A DNA stretch of 32,458 nt from Gammaproteobacteria bacterium (GTDB lineage Bacteria; Pseudomonadota; Gammaproteobacteria; DSM-19610). The notes beneath the pieces are model-generated. The model worked only from the letters and a program-made list of their open reading frames with translations. It was not told the DNA's origin and searched no databases. The stretch is taken from assembly GCA_011374975.1 (NCBI GenBank), contig DRNU01000183.1, forward strand, positions 1 through 32,458, written 5' to 3'. Shown one piece after another: positions 1 to 8,929 of this stretch. Every line of letters starts with the position of its first letter. The first letter of the stretch is position 1. A program made the translations under genes and the position numbers.

Positions 1-864
1 GACCGGGTTGCTGTAGAAATCCGAGCCATCGATGGCATCGTACAGCAGCTTCGCCTTGGCGTGGTTAATCTTGGCGACGGCTTCCAGCCCGCCTTTCTGC
101 TTCAACCAGTCGAACACCAGGCCCGCCAGGTACCAGCCGTAGGTCGGCGGGGTGTTGTACATGGAATCGTTGTTGGCGTGGGTCGCGTAATCGAACATGA
201 CCGGTTGACCCTCGACCGGCCGGCCGATCAGGTCGTCGCGCACGATCACCACGGTCAGGCCGGCCGGGCCGATATTCTTCTGGGCACCCGCGTAGATGAC
301 GCCGTAACGACTGACGTCGATCGGCCGCGACAGGATGGTCGAAGACATATCCGCCACCAGCGGCACGTCTCCGACATCGGGAATCCAGTGGTACTCGACG
401 CCGCCGATGGTTTCGTTCGGCGTGTAGTGCACGTAGGCCGCATCGGCATCCAGCTGCCAGCCGGCAGGCTCGGGGATGGTGGTGAACTTGTCGGCTTCAG
501 AACTGGCGGCCACGTTGACCTTGCAGTAACGCTTGCCCTCGGCAATGGCTTTCTTGCCCCAGGCGCCGGTCCAGATGTAGTCCGCCTTGTCCTTGCCGCG
601 CAATAGATTGATGGGCACCATCGCGAACTGGCTGGATGCGCCGCCCTGCAGGAACAGCACCTTGTAGTTGTCCGGGATTTTCATCAGCTCGCGCAGGTCG
701 GCTTCCGCCTGCTGCGCGATGGACATGAATTCCTTGCCACGGTGACTCATTTCCATGACCGACATACTGCTGCCGTGCCAGTCCACCAGTTCATCGCGCG
801 CGCGCTCCAGCACTTCTGCCGGCAATACTGCGGGCCCGGCGCTGAAGTTATACACCTTGCTCAT
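1..864 (-). CDS. serC: Phosphoserine aminotransferase, C-terminus beyond the window
   Basis: PLP enzyme that converts 3-phosphohydroxypyruvate and glutamate to phosphoserine in serine synthesis; it also acts in pyridoxal phosphate synthesis. The frame is open for 288 codons from ATG at 862-864 to the window edge, against about 360 in the family, so about 70 residues are missing. Family motifs are clear: NFSAGPA at residues 6-12, HRGKEF at 41-46, FLQGGASSQF at 71-80, and the PLP-lysine segment AGAQKNIGPAG with Lys196. A good AGGAG ribosome site (complement of 873-877) supports the start. It lies downstream of gyrA on the same strand, an order common in gammaproteobacteria, but a palindromic element separates the two, so shared transcription is uncertain. 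Confidence 0.96.
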   Translation of the reverse strand, partial: MSKVYNFSAGPAVLPAEVLERARDELVDWHGSSMSVMEMSHRGKEFMSIAQQAEADLRELMKIPDNYKVLFLQGGASSQFAMVPINLLRGKDKADYIWTGAWGKKAIAEGKRYCKVNVAASSEADKFTTIPEPAGWQLDADAAYVHYTPNETIGGVEYHWIPDVGDVPLVADMSSTILSRPIDVSRYGVIYAGAQKNIGPAGLTVVIVRDDLIGRPVEGQPVMFDYATHANNDSMYNTPPTYGWYLAGLVFDWLKQKGGLEAVAKINHAKAKLLYDAIDGSDFYSNPV

Positions 865-899
865 GCTCTACCGCTCCTGGGATATAAAATTAAACCGTA

Positions 900-1011
900 C
901 GTTGTTTGCCTGACAGGGCGTTTACAGACACGCTGTAAATACATCCCTGTACGCTCGGCGGCGGCATCCGTGCTGCCGACGGTCTGTAAACGCCCTGTCA
1001 GGCAAACAACG
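900..1011. repeat. Palindromic repeat element, copy 1 (gyrA–serC spacer)
   Basis: A perfect 30-bp inverted repeat (900-929 against 982-1011) encloses a 52-nt core (930-981). The core contains TACATCCCTGTA and a smaller GC-rich hairpin near its end. The same core, with few changes and exactly the same length, recurs at 3653-3704 with arms of unrelated sequence. It sits between the gyrA stop and the serC start, so it would form a strong hairpin in any gyrA–serC transcript. No U-run follows the stem on either strand, so it is not a textbook intrinsic terminator. It may be a REP/BIME-like or MITE-like element; I cannot name the family. Confidence 0.9.
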
Positions 1012-1027
1012 CACACATTATAAAAAC

Positions 1028-3598
1028 CTAGTCGGCCGGCGCGCTGCTCTCGCCGCTGTCGTCCTCGTCATCGTCCTGTACATCGACGATACGCTCGACA
1101 CCGACCAGCCGTTCATCATTGTGCAGGTTGATGAGGCGCACACCCTGGGTGTTACGGCCCATCGTCGAGATCTCGTTGACACGCGTGCGCACCAGGGTGC
1201 CGCCGTTGCTGATCAACATGATTTCGTCATCGTCACTGACCAGTACCGCACCGACCACGTCGCCGTTGCGGTCCGAACCCTGGATCGAAATCACACCCTG
1301 ACCACCGCGCCCGTGGATCGGGTAATCGGATACCAGGGTACGCTTGCCGTAGCCGTTTTCAGTCGCCATCAGCACCGTACCTTCATCCACGATGATCAGC
1401 GCAATGACTTTTTGTCCGGCATTAAGGCGGATACCACGCACGCCGCAGGCGGTACGTCCCATGGGCCGCACATCGGCTTCCTTGAAGCGGATCGCCTTGC
1501 CGGCGCTGCTGAACAGCATGACGTCGCGGGTGCCGTCGGTAATTTCGACATTGACCAGGTAATCGTCGGCGCGCAGGTCGACGGCGATAATGCCGTTGCT
1601 GCGCGGGCGCGAGAAATCGGACAGCGGGGTTTTCTTGACCGTGCCCTGCGCCGTGGCCATGAAGATAAACTGGTCTTCGCTGTACTCGCGGATCGGCAGC
1701 ACCGCGTTGATGCGCTCGCCCTCTTCCAGCGGCAGCAGGTTGACGATCGGCTTGCCGCGCGCCAGGCGTCCGGCCTGCGGCAGCTGGTACACCTTGAGCC
1801 AGTAGGCCTTGCCCCGGCTGCTGAAGCACAGGATGGTATCGTGGGTGCTGGCGATGAACAGCTTGTCGATGAAGTCTTCTTCCTTGACCCGGGTCGCCGA
1901 CTTGCCGCGCCCGCCACGCCGTTGCGCACGGTAATCGGACAGCGGCTGGGACTTGGCGTAACCCGAATGCGACAGGGTCACCACCACGTCTTCCTCGGTA
2001 ATCAGGTCTTCCATGCTGAGGTCGAGCTGATCCACCATGATTTCGGTGCGGCGTTCGTCACCGAACTGGTCGCGGACTTCAACCAGCTCGTCACGGATCA
2101 CTTCCATCAGGCGATCCGGGTTGTTCAGGATATTCAGCAGCTCGTCGATGCGCTCGATGACTTCTTTATACTCATCGACAATCTTGCCCTGCTCCAGCCC
2201 GGTCAGCTGGTGCAGGCGCAGGTCGAGTATCGCCTGTGCCTGGGCTTCCGACAGGTGGTACACATCACCGTGATAACCGAACTGTGACTCCAGCCCGTCC
2301 GGGCGCGATGCCTCGCTGCCGGAACGCTGCAACAAATCACCGACAATGCCCGGTTCCCAGCCGCGCCCCATCAGTTCCGCACGGGCCTCGACGCGGCTGC
2401 TGGATGACTTGATCAGCGCAATGATTTCATCGATATTGGCCAGCGCAACCGCCAGCCCTTCCAATATATGGGCGCGTTCGCGCGCCTTGCGCAGCAGGTA
2501 GACCGTGCGCCGCGTGACCACCTCACGGCGGTGGCGGACAAAGGCTTCCAGTATCTGCTTCAGGTTCAGCAGGCGCGGCTGGCCGTCGACCAGCGCTACC
2601 ATATTGATGCCGAACACGCTCTGTAACTGGGTGTGTTTGTACAGGTTGTTGAGGATGACTTCCGCCACTTCCCCGCGCTTCAGTTCGATCACCATGCGCA
2701 TGCCGTCCTTGTCGGACTCGTCGCGCAGGTTGGAGATGCCCTCGAGCTTCTTGTCTTTTACCAGTTCGGCGATTTTTTCCAGCAGCCGGGCCTTGTTGAC
2801 CTGGTAAGGCAGCTCGGTAACGACAATGCTCTGTTTGGGGCCATCCTCACCCTCGATGTGGCTGCGCGCACGAATACGGATGCGGCCGCGCCCGGTGTGG
2901 TAAGCCTCGTGGATACCGCGCACGCCATTGATGATAGCGGCGGTCGGAAAATCCGGGCCGGGGATGATTTCCATCAGCTCGGGGATACTGAGCTCCGGGT
3001 TTTCGATCAACGCAAGACAGCCGTTGACGATCTCGGTGAGATTGTGCGGCGGGATATTGGTCGCCATGCCGACCGCGATGCCTGCGGAACCGTTGATGAG
3101 CAGGTTCGGCAGCCGGGTCGGGAAGACCGACGGCTCGTGTTCGGATTCATCGTAGTTGGGCGTGAAGTCGACCGTTTCCTTGTCAAGGTCGGCAAGCAGT
3201 TCGTGCGCGATCTTCGACATGCGCACTTCGGTGTAACGCATGGCAGCCGGAGAATCGCCGTCCACCGAACCGAAGTTACCCTGGCCGTCGACCAGCATGT
3301 AACGCAGCGAAAACGGCTGCGCCATGCGTACGATGGTGTCGTATACAGCCGTATCACCGTGGGGGTGGTACTTACCGATAACATCACCGACCACACGTGC
3401 GGATTTCTTGTAGGGCTTGTTCCAGTCGTTGCCGAGCACGTTCATGGCGTAAAGCACGCGGCGGTGCACCGGCTTCAGGCCGTCACGCACATCCGGCAGC
3501 GCACGCCCGACGATGACGCTCATCGCGTAATCGAGATAGGACTGCCGCATCTCATCCTCGAGATTGACCGGCAACACTTCTTTGGCGAAATCAGCCAT
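1028..3598 (-). CDS. gyrA: DNA gyrase subunit A
   Basis: Breakage-reunion subunit of the A2B2 type II topoisomerase that introduces negative supercoils using ATP hydrolysed by GyrB. The 856 residues follow E. coli numbering at the N-terminus: the active-site tyrosine is Tyr122 in RYTEVR, and the quinolone-pocket positions are Thr83 and Asp87 in GDTAVYD. Threonine at 83 is the natural residue in some gammaproteobacteria such as Pseudomonas aeruginosa, where E. coli has serine. The GyrA-box QRRGGRG opens the DNA-wrapping C-terminal beta-pinwheel, and the protein ends in an acidic tail ([11 protein letters not shown]). No strong Shine-Dalgarno is visible before the ATG. Palindromic elements lie on both sides of the gene. 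Confidence 0.98.
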   Translation of the reverse strand: MADFAKEVLPVNLEDEMRQSYLDYAMSVIVGRALPDVRDGLKPVHRRVLYAMNVLGNDWNKPYKKSARVVGDVIGKYHPHGDTAVYDTIVRMAQPFSLRYMLVDGQGNFGSVDGDSPAAMRYTEVRMSKIAHELLADLDKETVDFTPNYDESEHEPSVFPTRLPNLLINGSAGIAVGMATNIPPHNLTEIVNGCLALIENPELSIPELMEIIPGPDFPTAAIINGVRGIHEAYHTGRGRIRIRARSHIEGEDGPKQSIVVTELPYQVNKARLLEKIAELVKDKKLEGISNLRDESDKDGMRMVIELKRGEVAEVILNNLYKHTQLQSVFGINMVALVDGQPRLLNLKQILEAFVRHRREVVTRRTVYLLRKARERAHILEGLAVALANIDEIIALIKSSSSRVEARAELMGRGWEPGIVGDLLQRSGSEASRPDGLESQFGYHGDVYHLSEAQAQAILDLRLHQLTGLEQGKIVDEYKEVIERIDELLNILNNPDRLMEVIRDELVEVRDQFGDERRTEIMVDQLDLSMEDLITEEDVVVTLSHSGYAKSQPLSDYRAQRRGGRGKSATRVKEEDFIDKLFIASTHDTILCFSSRGKAYWLKVYQLPQAGRLARGKPIVNLLPLEEGERINAVLPIREYSEDQFIFMATAQGTVKKTPLSDFSRPRSNGIIAVDLRADDYLVNVEITDGTRDVMLFSSAGKAIRFKEADVRPMGRTACGVRGIRLNAGQKVIALIIVDEGTVLMATENGYGKRTLVSDYPIHGRGGQGVISIQGSDRNGDVVGAVLVSDDDEIMLISNGGTLVRTRVNEISTMGRNTQGVRLINLHNDERLVGVERIVDVQDDDEDDSGESSAPAD

Positions 3599-3625
3599 GA
3601 ATACCCAAATTTATCCGCAGTGGTG

Positions 3626-3731
3626 CGAGCCAGCGCCGCACCCTTCACAGACGCGCTGTGAATACATCCCTGTACGCTCGACGGCCGCATCCCTGCGGCC
3701 GACGGTCTGTGAAGGGTGCGGCGCTGGCTCG
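3626..3731. repeat. Palindromic repeat element, copy 2 (upstream of gyrA)
   Basis: A perfect 27-bp inverted repeat (3626-3652 against 3705-3731) encloses a 52-nt core (3653-3704) closely matching the core at 930-981, including TACATCCCTGTACGCTCG and a GC hairpin (CGGCCGCA facing TGCGGCCG). Only the six innermost arm bases (ACAGAC/GTCTGT) and scattered neighbours are shared with copy 1; the outer arms are unrelated yet each is perfectly self-complementary. It starts 28 nt upstream of the gyrA ATG and would lie in the gyrA leader if the promoter near 3790 is used. Confidence 0.9.
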
Positions 3732-3789
3732 ATCTTAGTTTTCAGTTATCCTGAGACGCGCTCAAACAACGAGAGCCCGTAAAAAGGGC

Positions 3790-3798
3790 ATCATAGCA
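3790..3798 (-). promoter_or_regulatory. Possible extended -10 promoter for gyrA
   Basis: Read on the minus strand, the sequence is TGCTATGAT, an extended -10 (TGn followed by a hexamer matching TATAAT at five of six positions). No convincing -35 is present, as is allowed for extended -10 promoters. Initiation here would give gyrA a leader of roughly 185 nt containing palindromic copy 2. This is sequence inference only. Confidence 0.35.
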
Positions 3799-3881
3799 CA
3801 TACAGGCGGGGTACCGCATCAGGACAATCGGGGCTGAGAAAGCCTCTGAGACAGCCTGAACGACATTGCGTCAATTTACCG

Positions 3882-4922
3882 TCACGCCATCATGGCAGAC
3901 ATTTTGGCCGGATCCGGCCGTTCGACGACACCGCGTTCGGTGACGATCACATCCACCAGTTCGGCCGGCGTGATGTCAAAAGCCGGGTTCCAGGCCTGCG
4001 CGCCGGCTGCCGCCACCGGCTGCCCGGCCAGTTCCAGTACTTCTTCAGGAGCCCGGTTTTCGATAGGGATATCGGCGCCGGTAGCGATTGCCATATCGAC
4101 AGTAGAAGCCGGCGCTACCACCATAAACTTCACCCCGTGATGGCGTGCGGCCACCGCGGCGCTGTAGGTACCTATCTTGTTGGCCACATCGCCATTGGCG
4201 GCAATGCGATCTGAACCGACAATCACCCACTGCACCCGGCCCTGCCGCATCAGATGCGCGGCAGCGCCATCCACCAGCAGAGTCACCGGGATATTGTCGC
4301 GCACCAGCTCCCAGGCAGTCAGGCGCGCGCCCTGCAACCAGGGCCGTGTTTCATCGGCGAATACCGAACTCAGGCGGTCGGCCGCCCAGGCGCTGCGGAT
4401 CACCCCCAGCGCGGTTCCGTAACCCCCGGTGGCCAGCGAACCGGTATTGCAGTGCGTGAGCACGCCACTGCCGGGTTCGATAAAAGCCGCGCCCAGCTCG
4501 CCCATGGTGCGATTGGCCTGTATATCCTGTGCATGGATATCGCGCGCCAGCGCCAGCAGCCCCGGGACCGGGTCACCCTGCAGGATTTCAGCCTGCTCAC
4601 GCATGCGCTGCACCGCCCAGCCCAGGTTGACCGCGGTGGGCCGTGCATTGTTCAGATGAACCAGGTCCTGCTCGAACGCGACACGCCAGGTGTCGGGGTT
4701 CTCCGCAAAGCGGCGGCGCGCGGCGATAACCGCCCCATAGGCCGCCGTCACACCGATAGCCGGCGCACCGCGCACCACCATGTCACGAATCGCATCGGCC
4801 ACGGCCGCACAATCATCCAGCACCAGCGTTTCTTCCACCTGTGGCAGACGACGCTGGTCCAGCAGGTGCAGGACGTCATCCACCCATTCCACGGCGCGCA
4901 CCTGGTCATAACGATCTGTCAT
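3882..4922 (-). CDS. mtnA: S-methyl-5-thioribose-1-phosphate isomerase
   Basis: Isomerises methylthioribose-1-phosphate to methylthioribulose-1-phosphate in the methionine salvage pathway. The 346-residue length and eIF2B-like fold match the family. Diagnostic motifs are RGAPAIG at residues 51-57, [14 protein letters not shown] with catalytic Cys158, and [11 protein letters not shown] with Asp238, followed by NKIGTYS. The ATG at 4922 has only a weak ribosome site. The gene lies upstream of gyrA on the same strand, as in Pseudomonas, and is divergent from the MscS gene. A MTA/SAH deaminase is encoded about 1.2 kb away on the other strand, which fits the variant salvage route in which methylthioadenosine is first deaminated to methylthioinosine. 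Confidence 0.95.
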   Translation of the reverse strand: MTDRYDQVRAVEWVDDVLHLLDQRRLPQVEETLVLDDCAAVADAIRDMVVRGAPAIGVTAAYGAVIAARRRFAENPDTWRVAFEQDLVHLNNARPTAVNLGWAVQRMREQAEILQGDPVPGLLALARDIHAQDIQANRTMGELGAAFIEPGSGVLTHCNTGSLATGGYGTALGVIRSAWAADRLSSVFADETRPWLQGARLTAWELVRDNIPVTLLVDGAAAHLMRQGRVQWVIVGSDRIAANGDVANKIGTYSAAVAARHHGVKFMVVAPASTVDMAIATGADIPIENRAPEEVLELAGQPVAAAGAQAWNPAFDITPAELVDVIVTERGVVERPDPAKMSAMMA

Positions 4923-4955
4923 ATCTGAATAGCCCGGTTAACTGACAAAGACGAA

Positions 4956-4984
4956 TGTATAGTTATTACTGACCACACTTGCAA
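4956..4984 (-). promoter_or_regulatory. Candidate sigma-70 promoter for mtnA
   Basis: On the minus strand TTGCAA (4979-4984) and TATACA (4956-4961) are separated by exactly 17 nt, about 35 nt upstream of the mtnA ATG. Each hexamer matches the consensus at four of six positions, so this is plausible but not strong. Confidence 0.4.
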
Positions 4985-5050
4985 GCCATTTGACAAACGG
5001 TTTTACTTACCGGCAAACAACCACACAAAAACCTGAATGAGGAGACTATC

Positions 5051-5881
5051 ATGGAACAGATCACCGCTGTCGACTGGAGCGACCCCGCTGTCATCCAGTC
5101 CCTGCTGATTCCCTGGGGCATCCGCCTGGGCGTTGCCATTGCCATTTTCGTCATCGGCCGCTGGATTGCCCGGTGGTTGTCAGGCGTGCTGCGCAAACTG
5201 ATGACACGTTCGAAAATGGACGAAATGCTGGTCAACTTCCTCGGCAACATCGTCTACACGGTACTGATACTTGTCGTCGTCATGGCGGCCCTCGACCACC
5301 TGGGAATAGAAACCACATCCCTGCTGGCTGTGTTCGGTGCCGCCGGCCTGGCCATCGGCCTGGCGTTAAAAGACTCGCTGGCCAACTTCTCCTCCGGTGT
5401 CATGATCATCCTGTTCCGCCCCTTCAAGGTCGGCGACTTCATCGAGGCCGGCGGTGCCACCGGCGTAGTCGAGGAAGTGCGCATGTTCGCCACCATCCTG
5501 CGCACCGGCGACAACCGGCAGATCATCGTGCCGAATGGCAACATGTATGGCGGCCTCATCATCAACTACTCCGCCAAGGCCACACGCCGCATCGACCTGG
5601 TCTTCGGCATCGGCTACGGTGACGACATGGCCAAAGCGAAAAAAATCCTCGACGACATCATGCAACAGGACGACCGCATCCTGTCCGATCCCGCACCCGC
5701 CATCGCACTGGGCGAACTGGGCGACAGCAGCGTCAACTTCAACGTGCGCCCCTGGGTCAAGAGTGAGGATTACTGGGCCGTACGCGCGGACATGCTGGAA
5801 AAAGTCAAACTGGCCTTCGACGCCAACGACATCAGCATCCCCTACCCGCACCAGGAAGTGTACATGCACAACGTGGCCTGA
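5051..5881 (+). CDS. mscS: Small-conductance mechanosensitive channel, MscS family
   Basis: Inner-membrane heptameric channel that opens under membrane tension and releases solutes on osmotic downshock. At 276 residues it is close to E. coli MscS (286). Three hydrophobic segments are visible at about residues 22-43, 64-84 and 90-125; the third is the Gly/Ala-rich pore helix (GAAGLAIGLALKD) running into FRPFKVGDFIEAGG, the family signature. The beta domain follows (IIVPNGNMYGG is the family's PN motif), then the mixed alpha/beta C-terminal domain. AGGAG nine nt before the ATG supports the start. It is divergent from mtnA and probably monocistronic, since a 29-bp palindrome follows it. Confidence 0.95.
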   Translation: MEQITAVDWSDPAVIQSLLIPWGIRLGVAIAIFVIGRWIARWLSGVLRKLMTRSKMDEMLVNFLGNIVYTVLILVVVMAALDHLGIETTSLLAVFGAAGLAIGLALKDSLANFSSGVMIILFRPFKVGDFIEAGGATGVVEEVRMFATILRTGDNRQIIVPNGNMYGGLIINYSAKATRRIDLVFGIGYGDDMAKAKKILDDIMQQDDRILSDPAPAIALGELGDSSVNFNVRPWVKSEDYWAVRADMLEKVKLAFDANDISIPYPHQEVYMHNVA

Positions 5882-5929
5882 CACCCTGCCTGGAGGAAGA
5901 ACCAGGAAAACAAGGTCCGGTGACCCGGT

Positions 5930-6014
5930 TTTTTGCGCCGTGCCGGGTATCCCTTTCCTGCGCCTTGCGCCCCGCGCCTGAAGCCGGAAAGGGATACCCG
6001 GCACGGCGCAAAAA
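5930..6014. repeat. Long perfect palindrome between mscS and mtaD
   Basis: A perfect 29-bp inverted repeat (5930-5958 against 5986-6014) with a 27-nt loop. The arms begin TTTTTGCGCCG and end AAAAA, so the T-run precedes the stem and neither strand carries the U-tail of a normal intrinsic terminator, although the hairpin could still stop or protect the mscS transcript. Its loop does not match the 52-nt core of the palindromes flanking gyrA. Confidence 0.88.
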
Positions 6015-6094
6015 GGCCTCTAACAGAGAGCCACCTCAAACATCCCCCGTCACCTGAAAGCCAGCCAGGTTTCCCTGTTACGAACATCCCCCGC

Positions 6095-6100
6095 TATACT
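6095..6100 (+). promoter_or_regulatory. -10-like hexamer abutting the mtaD start
   Basis: TATACT (five of six to TATAAT) ends six nt before the ATG. If it is used as a -10 element, transcription would start at or within one or two bases of the ATG. No good -35 is visible. Confidence 0.4.
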
Positions 6101-6106
6101 GCCCCA

Positions 6107-7435
6107 ATGAAAACAACAGAAACCCTGCTCCACGCCCGCTGGATTATCCCCGTGGAGCCGGACACCACGGTCCTCGAATACCACAGCATCGCCATCGACG
6201 AAGGCAGAATCAGCGCCATACTGCCGACCACCCGGGCACGCAAGGCCTACCAGGCCCAGACCGTCATCGAACTTGACCGGCATGCACTGATACCGGGACT
6301 GGTCAATGCACACACCCATGCCGCCATGACCCTGCTGCGCGGCATCGCCGACGACCTGCCGCTGATGGAATGGCTGCAAAAGCATATCTGGCCGGCGGAA
6401 AAAAAATGGGTCAGCGAACAGTTCGTGCACGACGGCACCCAACTGGCAGTCGCGGAAATGCTGCGCAGCGGCACCACCTGCTTCAACGACATGTACTTCT
6501 TCCCGGAAGTCAGCGCCCGTGTCGCCGCCGGCGGCATGATACGCGCCTGCCTGGGCATGATCCTGCTCGACTTCCCGACCGTCTACGCGGAAAACCCGGA
6601 GCAGTATTTCGCCAGAGGCCTGGCGATGCACGACGAGTACAAACATCATCCGCTCATCCGCTGCGCCTTCGCCCCGCATGCGCCCTATACCGTCTCGGAC
6701 CAGCCCTTGCAAAAGATACGCATGCTGGCCGACGAACTGGAACTCCCGATTCATATTCACCTGCATGAAACACCCACAGAAATCACCGACAGCGTACGGG
6801 ACACCGGCCTGCGCCCGCTCGACCGGCTGGAACAACTGGGTCTGCTGTCCCCCAACCTGGTCGGCGTTCACATGACCCAGCTGCAAGACGACGAAATCCG
6901 GCGCCTGGCCGAAAGCGGCGCCAGCGTGGTGCACTGCCCCGAATCCAACCTGAAACTGGCCAGCGGTTTCTGCCCGGTACAGAAACTGCTCGATGCGGGC
7001 GTCAACGTGGCGCTCGGCACCGATGGCGCCGCCAGCAACAATGACCTGGATATGCTGGGTGAAATGCGCAGTGCCGCATTGCTGGCGAAAGCCGTGCAAC
7101 AGGATGCCAGCGCCCTGCCCGCCCACACGGCACTACGCATGGCGACCCTGAACGGCGCGCGCGCACTGGGCATGGCCGATGACATCGGTTCGCTGCAAGC
7201 CGGAAAATGGGCCGATATCACCGCCATCAACCTGTGCGCCCTGGAAACCCAGCCGCTCTACGACCCGGTCTCGCAACTGGTTTACGCCGCCGGGCGCGAA
7301 CAGGTCAGCGACGTCTGGGTGGCAGGGCAGCAGGTACTCAAGAACCGCGAACTGACACACCTGGACAGCCAGGAACTGATCCAGCGCGCCCGCGGCTGGC
7401 AGACACGTATCGCGGCGGGTGATTCGGGCGCCTGA
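6107..7435 (+). CDS. mtaD: 5'-methylthioadenosine/S-adenosylhomocysteine deaminase
   Basis: TRZ/ATZ-type metal-dependent amidohydrolase. Pseudomonas homologues in the same gene order deaminate methylthioadenosine to methylthioinosine. The 442-residue protein shows the metal motif HTHAAMTLLRG (His69, His71), HIHLHETPTE at 216-225, a conserved His in GVHMTQL, and the metal-binding aspartate in GTDGAASNNDLDM (Asp306). An in-frame extension to 5933 would run through the palindrome and is rejected. The ATG at 6107 matches the usual N-terminus. There is no Shine-Dalgarno; instead TATACT ends six nt before the ATG, suggesting a leaderless message. ubiG follows after 18 nt. Confidence 0.92.
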   Translation: MKTTETLLHARWIIPVEPDTTVLEYHSIAIDEGRISAILPTTRARKAYQAQTVIELDRHALIPGLVNAHTHAAMTLLRGIADDLPLMEWLQKHIWPAEKKWVSEQFVHDGTQLAVAEMLRSGTTCFNDMYFFPEVSARVAAGGMIRACLGMILLDFPTVYAENPEQYFARGLAMHDEYKHHPLIRCAFAPHAPYTVSDQPLQKIRMLADELELPIHIHLHETPTEITDSVRDTGLRPLDRLEQLGLLSPNLVGVHMTQLQDDEIRRLAESGASVVHCPESNLKLASGFCPVQKLLDAGVNVALGTDGAASNNDLDMLGEMRSAALLAKAVQQDASALPAHTALRMATLNGARALGMADDIGSLQAGKWADITAINLCALETQPLYDPVSQLVYAAGREQVSDVWVAGQQVLKNRELTHLDSQELIQRARGWQTRIAAGDSGA

Positions 7436-7453
7436 TTTCGGTATTGTGTCACC

Positions 7454-8167
7454 ATGAACACAAGCACACATAACGTAGATCCCGCCGAGATCGAAAAATT
7501 CGAAGCCCTCGCCTCACGCTGGTGGGACCCGCACAGCGAATTCAAACCGCTGCACGACATCAACCCGCTGCGGCTGGACTACATCAACGACCATGCCCCA
7601 CTGCAGGACCGCAAGGTCATCGACGTAGGCTGCGGCGGCGGCCTGCTGTCGGAAGGCATGGCACAAATGGGCGCCCGGGTCACCGGCATCGATATGGGTG
7701 AAGCGCCGCTCAGTGTGGCGCGCCTGCACCAGCATGAGTCCGGTATCGAGGTCGACTACCAGTGCATCAGCGCCGAACAGATGGCCGCACAGCACCCGGG
7801 CCGGTTCGATACCTGCACCTGCCTGGAGATGCTGGAGCACGTCCCGGACCCGGCCTCCGTGGTGCAGGCCTGCACCGACCTGGTCAAACCCGGTGGCGAC
7901 CTGTTCTTCTCCACCATCAACCGCAATCCAAAATCCTGGCTGTTCGCCGTGGTCGGCGCGGAATATATCCTGCGCATGCTGCCCAGGGGCACCCACGACT
8001 ACCGCAAGTTCATCCGCCCCTCGGAACTGGCACGCTGGGGACGCGCAGCGGGGCTGGAACTGAAAGACCTGACCGGCATGACCTACAACCCGCTGACCCA
8101 GGAATACAGGCTGGGCAACGATGTCGACGTGAACTATCTGGTCTGGTTTAAAAAACCGGGTAAATGA
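7454..8167 (+). CDS. ubiG: Ubiquinone biosynthesis O-methyltransferase
   Basis: SAM-dependent methyltransferase that performs both O-methylation steps of ubiquinone synthesis. It has 237 residues, against 240 in E. coli. The SAM-binding glycine motif [16 protein letters not shown] lies at residues 55-70 and ends its strand with [18 protein letters not shown] is the family's post-motif II, and the N-terminal [11 protein letters not shown] is typical of UbiG. The start has TATTGT six nt upstream and no ribosome site. The stop overlaps the next gene's start by four nt (ATGA), indicating translational coupling with the phosphatase. Confidence 0.96.
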   Translation: MNTSTHNVDPAEIEKFEALASRWWDPHSEFKPLHDINPLRLDYINDHAPLQDRKVIDVGCGGGLLSEGMAQMGARVTGIDMGEAPLSVARLHQHESGIEVDYQCISAEQMAAQHPGRFDTCTCLEMLEHVPDPASVVQACTDLVKPGGDLFFSTINRNPKSWLFAVVGAEYILRMLPRGTHDYRKFIRPSELARWGRAAGLELKDLTGMTYNPLTQEYRLGNDVDVNYLVWFKKPGK

Positions 8168-8826
8168 GCCGGCACATCAACACGGTACTCTTCGACCTTG
8201 ACGGCACCCTGCTCGATACAGCCCCCGATCTCGCCAATGCGCTGAACGCCGTCCTGGTGCAGAACGACCGCACCGCGCTCCCGTTTGAAAAAATCCGCCC
8301 GGTAGTCTCACACGGCGGCCGCGCCCTGATCGAACTCGGCTTCGGGCTGTCGCCCGCACACCCGGAGTTCGAACCACTCAGGAAACAACTGCTCGATTAT
8401 TACCAGGCTCACATTGCCGACGAGACACGCCTGTTCCCCGGCATGGGCGAAGTGCTGAACAACCTGGAAAACCGGGGCATACACTGGGGCGTGGTCACCA
8501 ACAAACCCGGCTGGCTGACCGAGCCCCTGATGGACGCGCTCGACCTCACCCGCCGCGCCGCCGGTATCGTGTCCGGCGACACCCTTGAAGAACGCAAGCC
8601 GCACCCCGCGCCGTTACTGCACGCTTGCGACATTATCGGCAGCAAGCCCGCAGACTGCCTGTACGTCGGCGATGCACAACGCGACATCGAGGCCGGCCAC
8701 AATGCCGGCATGCCCACCCTGGTTGCCCTGTTCGGTTACCTGATGGAACAGGACAGGCCGGAATCCTGGGGTGCAACGGCCTTGATTCACAGCCCGGAGG
8801 AGATTCTGGGCTGGCTGGGCCACTAA
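8164..8826 (+). CDS. HAD phosphatase, MupP / phosphoglycolate phosphatase type
   Basis: Haloacid dehalogenase-superfamily phosphatase of 220 residues. Motif I is [10 protein letters not shown] (nucleophile Asp11, acid Asp13), motif [10 protein letters not shown], the motif III lysine is in KPHPAPLL, and motif IV is [12 protein letters not shown]. Often annotated gph. Two observations favour MupP, the N-acetylmuramate-6-phosphate phosphatase of peptidoglycan recycling: the gene overlaps ubiG and, apart from an inserted block, precedes yciK, the Pseudomonas mupP position; and the tail (FGYL, then [15 protein letters not shown]) resembles MupP. Substrate is not decided by sequence alone: phosphoglycolate remains possible. 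No AmgK or MurU gene is visible in the window. Confidence 0.85.
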   Translation: MSRHINTVLFDLDGTLLDTAPDLANALNAVLVQNDRTALPFEKIRPVVSHGGRALIELGFGLSPAHPEFEPLRKQLLDYYQAHIADETRLFPGMGEVLNNLENRGIHWGVVTNKPGWLTEPLMDALDLTRRAAGIVSGDTLEERKPHPAPLLHACDIIGSKPADCLYVGDAQRDIEAGHNAGMPTLVALFGYLMEQDRPESWGATALIHSPEEILGWLGH

Positions 8827-8873
8827 CCAACCGCCACATGCATGAGTCAGTCAGACGCGAAAAAAGGAACGGG

Positions 8874-8908
8874 TTTATTTATTTTGGCCTATCTGGAAAA
8901 TAAATAAA
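8874..8908. repeat. AT-rich inverted repeat upstream of rmuC, possible REP/RAYT remnant
   Basis: A perfect 12-bp inverted repeat (TTTATTTATTTT at 8874-8885 and its complement at 8897-8908) sits inside a longer imperfect one spanning about 8859-8924. The right side reads AAATAAATCTGACCCC, which I recall as similar to short terminal repeats linked to REP-associated tyrosine transposases in proteobacteria. No transposase is present. It separates the phosphatase from rmuC and lies next to the rmuC -10. Confidence 0.6.
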
Positions 8909-8929
8909 TCTGACCCCTTTTAGTCTTGA

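Noticed and set aside
1121-3661. Long open frames antisense to gyrA (388 and 342 codons)
   Set aside because: They are mirror frames produced by the GC-rich codon use of gyrA. They lack family motifs, and gyrA is unmistakable.
5366-7126. Long minus-strand frames opposite mscS and mtaD (212 and 358 codons)
   Set aside because: They overlap genes with clear catalytic or channel motifs, read through the 5930-6014 palindrome or its edge, and show no recognisable domain.
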